A stretch of DNA of 26,039 bases from Chara braunii. Taxonomy: Eukaryota > Streptophyta > Charophyceae > Charales > Characeae. A model generated the notes under the pieces. It was given only the letters and a program-made list of their open reading frames with translations, made no database searches and had not been told where the DNA came from. This document shows, piece after piece, positions 19,330 through 26,039 of this stretch; position 1 is the stretch's first letter, and every line of letters starts with the position of its first letter. A program made the translations under genes and the position numbers. The stretch lies in contig BFEA01000335.1 of the NCBI GenBank assembly GCA_003427395.1, forward strand, positions 467,332-493,370, in the 5' to 3' direction.

Positions 19330-19570
19330 CTCTTAAAACTGCAGCAGCCTCCCAGCGGTGGCCCCCCTCCCAGCCCCGCCTAACTCAGGCATAATTCACC
19401 ATCTTGCAGGTCCCAACGGGCGTGCTCACACTCAAACCTCTCACAGCAGATGGTGGGGAGTGGACGGTGCACCGCATTGGGTGCCCCCACCACTCCAACG
19501 TCGTGGGCCAACCCGAAGGACGCGCACCCAAGGTCCTCGACTGCCGTGTCGGCCACCCCCGGGGTTTCAA
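19330..19570 (-). rRNA. Fragment of 28S rRNA, opposite strand, right copy
   Basis: The minus strand reads GTTTGAGTGTGAGCACGCCC, GTTGGGACC and AGATGGTGAATTATGCCTGA between about 19440 and 19386, a well-known 28S stretch. Upstream (minus) GGTGCACCGTCCACTC parallels the plant GTTGCACCGCCGACCGAC. The join to the plus-strand piece near 19290-19330 has the same geometry as in the left unit. Confidence 0.8.
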
Positions 19571-19763
19571 TCGTTCCCCGCTGTAGAGAAATTTCGCCAG
19601 CATCCCGAACACGTCGGAATCCGAGCGGGCCCATCGGAAGAGGTGCGTGATCAAGATCCTCGACTGCCGCGACGGCCATCCATGCCTGGCAATGCCGTAA
19701 CGGATCCAGGCGCATTGGTCCCGACGTCTGTCTCGGAGCCGATCACTGAGTCAAAGGCATTAA

Positions 19764-19833
19764 ATAAAGGTAGAAGTAATAATAATAAAAATATTAAAAG
19801 ATAAAGACGAACGCGAGCGAACAAAAAAAAAAA
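19764..19833 (+). repeat. (AAT)-rich tail of unit B and A13 run
   Basis: AAATAAAGGTAGAAGTAATA continues as a run of AATs, matched by 12408-12442 at the end of the left unit. An A13 run follows at about 19821-19833. Such a tail at the same end of both copies is typical of non-LTR retroposons. Confidence 0.6.
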
Positions 19834-20017
19834 AAGGTAGCGAGTGGTCACGCGTCTTGCTGCCCTGTGACGCCAGGCATACTCGACCCACGCATAACTG
19901 CTCCTCGCCATCGATACCCCGCGCGCGCCACTCATCTGGATGAGGACCTAAACTTGCTCCCACCCCTGCGCCATCAAAAGGACGAGGCTGCTCTAGTGCG
20001 ACTTGCAGAAAACACGT

Positions 20018-20212
20018 CAAATACCCTTGTAAGGGTATTTGGTACGACAACACGCGCCTTAGGTCTACTCGCCCACACACTCTTTGAACTAGTCAACCAT
20101 CCAATCAAAGTAAACCACAGACACAGTCGCGCCTCGCGCGGTATACTTAAACTTTAATCCGAACTTATTTTCTGTCGCTTGCAAAAACCCGGGCAGATAC
20201 CCTTGTAAGGGT
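20018..20212. repeat. Two hairpins with core ACCCTTGTAAGGGT
   Basis: CAAATACCCTT at 20018-20028 pairs over 11 bases with AAGGGTATTTG at 20031-20041. ACCCTT at 20199-20204 pairs with AAGGGT at 20207-20212. Both are preceded by a CTTGCA(G)AAAA word at the same distance, so the repeat unit is about 177-180 bp. Both have a two-base GT loop, which favours cruciform or dimer-type DNA recognition over an RNA loop. Confidence 0.65.
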
Positions 20213-20340
20213 CTTCGCACTGACATCGCCTCGTCGCCGTTTTTCTCTCACGTTCTAAAACCTTGACCTTACCTTCTTCCCCTCTCTCCTCTTGGCACAT
20301 AACTAACCTTTCCCTACTCACTTGTTACATTGTTAGGGAA

Positions 20341-20658
20341 CGAACGGTGGAGAAAGGAATTTGTCCTCACTTGATGGAGAAAGTGGGCAGGGGAGGGGCA
20401 ACCAGTTCCTTGTGCCGTCAAGAAGGAAAGGAAAAGACGCTTGAGAAATTGGAAGGAGACAAGTCCGGAAAGAGACTAGAAAAAATTAATAACTTGAAGC
20501 AAGGTCAGTTGACTCAACCATTACCCCGACATGACTGAGGGAAGAGGTTGGCCTGGATTAAAGAAGAAAAGGGAAAGCCCAAAGGACTAAGGATGAATGA
20601 ACTTACGCCTATGGGAGGGATTATGTGTTGACCCCATGTGGGGGATGCTTTTGTTTAA
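20341..20658 (+). pseudogene. Decayed coding-like stretch, unrecognised
   Basis: One plus-strand frame is open and Lys/Glu-rich, with KTLEKLEGDKSGKRLEKI. It then continues past TGA at 20536 (GKRLAWIKEEKGKPKGLRMN) and TGA at 20629 (PHVGDAFV) to a TAA at 20656. The TGAs fit CGA arginine codons lost by C-to-T change. No domain is recognised. 20660-21160 after it is unassigned. Confidence 0.35.
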
Positions 20659-21160
20659 ATTGTATTGAGTGTGCAGGTGAGTAGCCTCTAAAGATTCATT
20701 GAGCGGGATTGGGCCCCGGGTATGCCGGGCAGCCGGGAGAAAAGGGGGTTGAAGTCAAAAGGGTTGTGGACTTAACTCTTACTCATGAATAAGCTTTATT
20801 GCACATTGAGCATGTTTGTGTAAAGCAAAAACAGTTGTAGCAAGTCACAAAGGCACGAGGTGGCCGAGAAGGCCGCGAAGATTAAAAACAATAAAAAAAA
20901 ATGGACCGTGCATGCGCGATGGGGCCCCGAAAAGACTAAGGGGTGTATAGGACAAATGCAAAGGCCGGATGAGAAAAAGGTGTGCATGATGCTTCCGATA
21001 ATGAAAGTCACGCATAGGCTGGCCAAAGAGGGGAACAGGCAAAGCCCTAGGGAGGCGTAAGAGGGACCGCGAGACATGGTTCGCGGGCCCAAGCCGAAGG
21101 GCGGCCGCGGCCTCAGCAAGGCTTTAAGGACCTTCGCTCAGTGAATGGAAGCATGACCCA

Positions 21161-21543
21161 ATGAGGACGGTTGACCTACCCATAAAAGAAGAGAGCCTTT
21201 TAATAAACTCCCTGGACTGCTTGAGCATTGGAAGAAGCTATTGCATAATAACACCTCAAAGCATTGAGAAAAACCGCTCTAGCGAAAAAAAATGGCGAGT
21301 CTATCATCCAGCGAGAGGGCGGAGCTACATCTCCAATATCAAAGTTCTCTCGCAAAATGGCCCATCCCTGTCCATCTCAAAGTACTAGGTGGGGATGTCC
21401 CTGTGACGAACGTTCCACGCCCTGAGCATGAGTGTGGGCGGAGCAGAGCCAACTGGGACCCACAGTGGGGTCGACATAGACTCGAAAGTCTAACAGGGTT
21501 GGACCCTACAAAAAATGGTGGAGGTGCCAGGTATGGGGTTTAA
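21161..21543 (+). pseudogene. Decayed coding-like stretch, unrecognised
   Basis: A frame from 21161 (DLPIKEESLLINSLDCLSIG) is balanced in composition up to an A8 run at 21286-21293. From there the frame starting at 21292 (SSERAELHLQYQSSLAKWPI) looks better and runs to TAA at 21541. A one-base slip in the A-run would join them. The product is unknown. 21545-22380 contains further short frames on both strands that I do not support. Confidence 0.3.
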
Positions 21544-22378
21544 CTGACCCTTGTGATTCTGAAGGGGGCGCCCGACGCATGAACGTGTAAACAATCAAAG
21601 AGGACAAAACTGAACTTGAGTTTTCTCTTCCCTTTGAGAGAATCGGATTTGAGAGTGGTTGGGCGCATCGCATGACCAGGCCTGGAGATATACCATGCAT
21701 GATGCGCACTCAATCAGCTCACCCCTTTGCAGAGTAGCTCTAGCCCCCCTTCCTCCGGTACTGGTGTTCGCCGGTCTGGGGAAGCTTCGGGCAAGTCGTA
21801 GGTCGACCCTTCCTCTTCGTGTGAAAGAATGGCTCCGGTTACTTGGCGGGCGGTTGGTGCTCCGGTTTTGGCAGGACCCTATAAAAATCCCACGGCGGAG
21901 TGATCCGACCGGATGAGTGTCCTCTGATCTACTTCTTCTGGGCTCAGCGGGCCTATCGCATTTTCACTTAAATTTGTCTGAAGGAACTCATATGAACACA
22001 ACGGTCATTGAGAAGGAACAATCCTACCCTATGAAAGGACAAATAGGAGAAGATAAAGGGAATGAAGGGAGTTGCTAGACTCCTAAGAAAGCTAACTGAC
22101 CCTTGAAGACGCTCACGAAAAGGAACCAACCACTGTGAATGGAAGTAAGGGGAGTGACACTCATTGTCCTGAGAGAAAACTCTGAGATATGGGTAGGAAT
22201 CGCTGGGTGCATCAAGGGATAAGAAAGGTGGGTATGAACCAGCTGAGGCGGGTTGCGAAACGTTGTTTTTTTTGAAGTGCCACCTTGTCTCATGTGTGGG
22301 CGGTTGGGTCACCGGACTGTTGGGCAAGAGTTGGCCTCGCCGGTTAATTAGTAGCACTCGCTCCCGGGCGGACCGAGC

Positions 22379-22792
22379 ATGGCTCGGCACCTTCCTCAGG
22401 CGGGATGCGAAACGTCTCCTCAGGCGGGGCGGCTGCTTGTCGGTAGATGGAGGAGGACCCCTGCATGTGCGGCAAGGAGAGAGCCTCGACGACGATTAGT
22501 AGCCTCTCGAAGTACGGCATGGGAAAGGCAAATTCTTATCAGACCGATGGATGTAAATACCTGGATTGCGAGCCTTGACTCCTACCAAGTGATGCGCGGG
22601 GTGATTCTCGGTGTCGACGGGGGCGTGCAAGAGCAGCAAGAAGGGATGGGGTATTATGGGCAAACGGAGAGGGGTGATACCCTGCGCCGGAGCCTGGGTA
22701 CCACGCTCGCGACGGTTGAGCTGCACTTGAGGTATGGGATAAAACTCTACCGAAAGTATCAGCGGAGAGACCACATTGGGGAAAACCGGTAA
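22379..22792 (+). pseudogene. Decayed coding-like stretch, unrecognised
   Basis: The second half of this frame, from about 22550, is convincing: WIASLDSYQVMRGVILGVDG, then a Gln/Gly/Tyr stretch and SLGTTLATVELHLRYGIKLY before a basic end and TAA. The first half is Arg/Pro-rich and may be non-coding. A word CAGGCGGGATGCGAAACGTC at 22397 recurs in similar form at 22246. I recognise no family. 22800-23120 holds a T14 run and nothing else supported. Confidence 0.35.
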
Positions 22793-23129
22793 GGAGATGA
22801 CCGGTTTGTATGTGAGATTGTTTGAATTTTTTTTTTTTTTAATCCCCCGTAAGGTTTGGCTGAGGTTTGAACTGTTGGACGGGGCTATGATTCTAGTCTA
22901 TTCCCGCCTCCCTGCCTAAGTCTACACAAGTGAGAGATGATTGAAAGGAAGGAGGATAGAGGTCAGCAAAAATGGAACTAAGAAAAGAAATGTAGGATAT
23001 GATGGCCGACGAGGGTGCTATGGAAAGATGGTACGTAGGAATGAGAAAGTAGATTAGGGAGACCTTGATGAAGAGTCTGAAATAATGTTTATCCAGAGTA
23101 TAGATTGACCTGACCGGAGGGACCGTCCG

Positions 23130-23982
23130 GTGCTCTCTTATGGGAACAAGAATCGGGTGCTGGAAAAACAAGATGGTGCGGTGGCTATCGTCTTCAATCT
23201 ATTCCAGCGGTCTGGAAATGTCGGTAGATGTAAAGGACGGGGTATCGGTCGTCCTCCCGGAAGACGGAACGTGGACAAACCTAGAGTCAGCCTATCAAAC
23301 TGTGATGTTGGACGAGGAGGACACATTCCTCTGGATAGAGACGATATGGACTAAGGTCAGTCTGGCGAGGTTGTCGCCAAGCTTGACGGATTTGAAATTT
23401 TGTGGGACGGTGGAAGCCCGGGGGTAGTCTACTTGTCCCAGGATAGGGAAAATGCTATGGTCGTGATCTTGGTACTAGGGACGGCTCCGATCGAACTGTT
23501 AGGTAGGCAGAGCGGAAGGTTGTATGGGCAGCTTGTCAGCGGGTAGAAATGGAAATAGATACGGTAGATGTGCGAGTGAAACTCGGGGATATGAGGAACG
23601 TGAAACGGCCCCTCAGAACGATGAGATGCATGCTACCTCATTTTTCGGTGGACGTGGTCTTCGGAACCCGGAGTAGGCTGGTGCAGATATGCCAGTCCAT
23701 GACAAACCTTGGGTTGTACCAGTGTGCCACTGTGCCAGGCAGGACTTCTTCCGTCTGTCGGTAGAAATGAGACCCTTTGAAGGAAATTGGGCAAAGGAAC
23801 TGACCGAGATATTGAACTTCCTTAGCATAGACAATGTTTATGTCCCTAGCCTAGTACATTGGAAGATAGTTTACAAAAATATGACAGTGGGGGAGACTTT
23901 CCGGAAAGGGTTGAGGGAATTGTTCTACGGCGGAGAGGATGACCTCAGTGATAACGATGAGGGAGATGAGATAGAGGACTGA
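23130..23982 (+). pseudogene. Decayed coding sequence with several frame changes
   Basis: Coding sense passes through the frames in turn: about 23130-23215 in one frame; 23218-23355 in the next (VDVKDGVSVVLPEDG, TFLWIETIW); 23357-23540 back in the first (VVAKLDGFEILWDGG, VVILVLGTAPIELLG); 23549-23690 in the third (VDVRVKLGDMRNVKRPLRTM); 23740-23982 again in the second (FEGNWAKELTEILNFLSIDN, then an acidic end DDLSDNDEGDEIED). Each stretch has balanced composition, so one protein of perhaps 270 residues broken by indels is the simplest view. Its family is unknown. Introns or sequencing indels are alternatives. Confidence 0.45.
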
Positions 23983-24024
23983 GATTTCTGAGAGGAGGAA
24001 CTTATTTGGGGGAAATGAGTGGCC

Positions 24025-24920
24025 GGCGCTGCGGCGGAAGAGATGATGGCGAGAGAGCAATTGCTGATGGAATGCACTTTCAAAAGATGGGAGTCAAGAC
24101 GACTCAAAGGAGGGGTAGAAATACCTATACCGGCGGAAAACGAATGAAGAGGGACCACGTGTGATTGGATTGGATTTGAAGTTGTCCCGGAATTATCATA
24201 CCTATGAATAGAGCGGATCTAGAACCCAATAAGGGAAGAGGAAGGATGGGACAAGATAGTGGAGGGAAATGTGAAATCAATTGGAACTATCGTTCTTTCC
24301 GAAAAGGGGTGACACTTATTTTGCACTGCGCTAGCAGCAGGGCAGGATCCGATGTGGCTTCTGGGGACTGCGAAAGCGAGGACTCAAAGAGAAGGCGAGA
24401 GGTTCTCTAACGAAAGGTGGGATAAAGTTGGTAGTAGGGTCGTGATGGGAGGATGGAAGGAACTCAGACCGTCTTGCTTACGAACAAAGGTCTGGGTACC
24501 GAAATTCGTGGCTGATTGGTTTGGGGGGTTTTACCACGTCTTAGAGGTGACCGGTTCTGTGGAATGGATACATGTAAAGTTTGTCTGGTTGTCTGAGGAG
24601 TTTTATAAGACCCCGTTGCAACACGGACCCTTCTACGGTGACAGAGTCTGAGAAGTCCTCATCATTTTACGAATGGATAAGTATGATCGCCTATCGGTGG
24701 ATCCTAAAACCAGTGATGCCATAATCAGTCAGGAGGTAGCAGCCACGTCCTCCTACGTAGATGATGTTTTTAAACTATTTAAAGTAATGTGGTTCGACTA
24801 AAGAATAGAGAGCTCTGAAACCATAAGGGAATCAAAGGGACAAAGGAAAAAGGAGGAGGGTGCTTGCAAACTAAGGGGTGACGCAGGGTAGGAAGCATGT
24901 ACATTAGTTAGGCGATTCGA
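24025..24920 (+). pseudogene. Decayed coding sequence interrupted mainly by TGA
   Basis: This is in the same frame as the end of the previous block. Sense resumes at AAEEMMAREQLLMECTFKRW, passes TGA at about 24145 and 24205, TAG near 24220 and TGA near 24310, and then gives a 99-residue open stretch (WVPKFVADWFGGFYHVLEV). After TGA at 24649 it gives a 50-residue stretch ending FKLFKVMWFD at TAA 24799. It fades after TAG at about 24889. Most stops can be one C-to-T step from CGA (Arg). No domain is recognised; a YVDD tetrapeptide at about 24760 lacks any other reverse-transcriptase context. Confidence 0.45.
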
Positions 24921-24922
24921 AT

Positions 24923-25165
24923 ATGGAAATTAAACGGGGGAGGAGCGTTCGGCTATTGTGGGCACGACTGTTGATCGCTGGTAATGAACTAAGACAAGAA
25001 GGGCAGTACGTAATGACCCGAAAAAGGACGTTCCTTGAAGACCGCCCACTGGGAGTCGAAGCACCAAGGGAACGGGATGGCAGCATGGAAATCAGCATGC
25101 CCACCCATAATGAAATCCGGTGTTGGGGAAAATACCCTGACAAGGCTATTTCCTGTGGATTTTAA
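24923..25165 (+). pseudogene. Decayed coding-like stretch, next frame
   Basis: An 80-residue frame displaced by one from the preceding block: LLWARLLIAGNELRQEGQYV, TFLEDRPLGVEAPRERDG, ending ISCGF at TAA. Its start lies inside the overlap with the tail of the previous frame, so it is probably the continuation of the same gene after an indel. 25166-25750 has a 73-residue frame (25462-25683) of low coding character and otherwise nothing supported. Confidence 0.35.
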
Positions 25166-25828
25166 ATGTCGGATGTTGTCCAATTCTTTTCGTTGAATTG
25201 AAGGACTTGATGAGACCAACGTTTGCCAGAAATCTATTCAGACTAAGCCTATGACCAAAAGATTAAAACTTTTGAACCTTAGTTCGGATACCTGGGCCGT
25301 CCGAAAGTATTGGCGGTAGATGGCAGTTTCTAGTAGGGCCACGGGGATAACCGGACGTAGAAATGCTAAAGCTAGACCTATCTTACCTAAAATAATATCT
25401 CACGGCTTAGCAGCCGCGCGATTCATGGCCTAAGTAAGCTAAAAAGTGGGATGCGCCGGGTATGGGGCCTCGACAAGGGAGGAATAGGAATAATTTTTTT
25501 CCTATTTTCTGGGCCGCCGGGTTGACTTTGAGCCAGAGGGGCCGACAGGCCAATGTCGAGGCCTACCCGTTGGCTGACCTTCAAGGGGGAAAGAGGCAGG
25601 CGAAGTGTGCTGAGCCACAGGCTGGGGGCGGCCTACTGAACGCAGCCCCTCAAATAAAAGGGTTGTTGCTTCTGCTCTTGTGAAAGGAGCTAGCCCAAAA
25701 GGTAAGCACAGTAAACTGCCATGCTAGAGATGCAGGGGACGAATACAACTGTGCCCAACTGGGTTAGCTCTTTTGGAGTTGGCCGTTGCGGAGGAGTATC
25801 TCGGCGCGGCCAATTTCGGACATGCAAT

Positions 25829-25844
25829 CCGTGAGATCTCACGG
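25829..25844. other. Perfect 16-bp palindrome
   Basis: CCGTGAGATCTCACGG equals its own reverse complement. It is the first of five stem-forming elements between here and 26008. Confidence 0.9.
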
Positions 25845-25871
25845 CTGCAATCAGCGGCGCGGGGCTGAGAC

Positions 25872-25924
25872 AGCCCCTGCGCAAGGATGATACACATAAA
25901 TCGAGAGATGGTCCAAACTTTTTT
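25872..25924 (+). ncRNA. U6: U6 snRNA, 3' half only
   Basis: AGCCCCTGCGCAAGGATGAT, then ACACATAAATCGAGAGATGG, TCCAAAC and T6 follow plant U6 from the internal stem-loop to the pol III terminator, with about four substitutions. The 5' half (cap hairpin, ACAGAGA, AGCAT) is absent. Instead, upstream GCGCGGGGCT (25857-25866) pairs with AGCCCC and GCGC of the U6 piece (25872-25882). The break falls at the same GCCCCT word where the 5' half at 12056 stops. Confidence 0.85.
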
Positions 25925-26008
25925 CGATCCCAACCGGGATCGAACTCGGGTCTGTTTTTCAACAGTTCGTGAAGATGTCCCACGAAGTGACTGTTGGCCA
26001 AGGCCAAC
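25923..26008. other. Cluster of three hairpins before the A-tail
   Basis: TTCGATCCC at 25923-25931 pairs with GGGATCGAA at 25936-25944. AACAG plus TTCGTG at 25961-25971 pairs with CACGAA at 25981-25986 and CTGTT at 25991-25995. GTTGGCC at 25993-25999 pairs with GGCCAAC at 26002-26008. On the minus strand the first stem contains GAGTTCGATCC, close to a pol III box B, but no tRNA cloverleaf can be drawn. Confidence 0.7.
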
Positions 26009-26012
26009 GACG

Positions 26013-26038
26013 AAAAAAAAAAAAAAAAAAAAAAAAAA
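26013..26038 (+). repeat. A26 tract
   Basis: An uninterrupted run of 26 A directly follows the hairpin cluster. It could be the poly(A) tail of a retroposed RNA whose 3' end is the hairpin cluster, or a simple repeat. The window ends one base later, so a target duplication cannot be checked. Confidence 0.7.
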
Positions 26039-26039
26039 C

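Larger units (their letters stand above)
16040..19805 (+). repeat. Unit B, right direct copy
   Basis: Partner of 9190-12450, somewhat longer because of four tandem hairpin units (18050-18830) and low-complexity TTGGAAA-rich text at 16900-17340. It holds the same two 28S fragments in the same opposed arrangement, without U6, and ends in an (AAT)-rich tail at 19764-19803. No frame in it is convincing as protein. Confidence 0.7.

Noticed and set aside
19358-19804. 148-residue frame and its minus-strand counterparts
   Set aside because: They lie over the 28S rRNA fragments and are translations of rRNA sequence.
9190-19805. The two B copies as LTRs of one retrotransposon
   Set aside because: No primer-binding site after the left copy, no polypurine tract before the right copy, and no gag, protease or pol in between. 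Each copy ends in an A-rich tail, which fits a retroposon better.
25690-26007. 105-residue minus-strand frame
   Set aside because: It overlies the U6 3' half and the hairpin cluster, and composition gives no coding support.
25923-26008. Minus-strand tRNA gene based on GAGTTCGATCC
   Set aside because: The T-arm stem does not pair, no acceptor stem or anticodon arm can be drawn, and the word belongs to a perfect 9-bp hairpin of its own.
1-26039. Dinoflagellate or euglenozoan spliced leader, considered because of the mixed RNA-gene debris
   Set aside because: No spliced-leader-like sequence with a following donor was found, and the U6 type is green-lineage.

Overview
This is eukaryotic nuclear DNA that is rich in repeats and in decayed mobile elements; no intact cellular gene is evident. 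The best clue to the organism is U6 snRNA. A 3' half (25872-25924) ends with the plant and green-alga form of the tail (...ATAAATCGAGAGATGGTCC... then T6). A 5' half (12113-12056, minus strand) has the plant-type cap hairpin GTCCTTCGGGAC followed by the ACAGAGA box. The large-subunit rRNA pieces also read like green-lineage 28S. I infer a green alga or land plant, without a lower rank.

Layout. (1) 1-2640: microsatellites and derived satellites, (TG)n, (CA)n, (TC)n and (AATC)n, with two copies of a composite unit and a higher-order repeat. (2) 2.8-6.25 kb: a broken gene for a eukaryotic DDE transposase. It has a Cys-rich N-terminal part, D motifs at 4855 and 5056, the H-H-K stretch at 5119, and the catalytic-type E at 5709. 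It is interrupted by in-frame TAA codons and one frame change beside an A7 run. (3) 7.1-7.56 kb: a decayed minus-strand reading frame, then an (AATC)/(GATT) microsatellite. (4) 7.87-19.8 kb: a large composite repeat. Arm A occurs inverted (about 7.87-8.86 kb) and direct (about 14.96-16.02 kb). Unit B occurs as two diverged direct copies (about 9.19-12.45 and 16.04-19.81 kb), each ending in an (AAT)-rich tail. The A/B junctions carry 15 copies of a 20-base motif, CATTCAGCTTAGAAACAATG and variants, most of them flanked by short inverted repeats whose sequence differs from copy to copy while pairing is kept. Both B copies hold the same rearranged pair of 28S rRNA fragments in opposite orientations. 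The left one also has a 5' half of U6 inserted. The right B copy contains four tandem units of about 179 bp, each with its own hairpin. (5) 20.3-25.2 kb: plus-strand coding-like DNA of unrecognised family, broken by frame changes and by stops that are mostly TGA. (6) 25.8-26.04 kb: a cluster of hairpins around the U6 3' half, closed by A26.

The parts do not form a working pathway. They look like layered debris of a DNA transposon, a structured repeat family that has captured rRNA and snRNA pieces, and one unidentified decayed coding element. The most original signal is the conserved-loop, variable-stem hairpin family in the A/B repeat.
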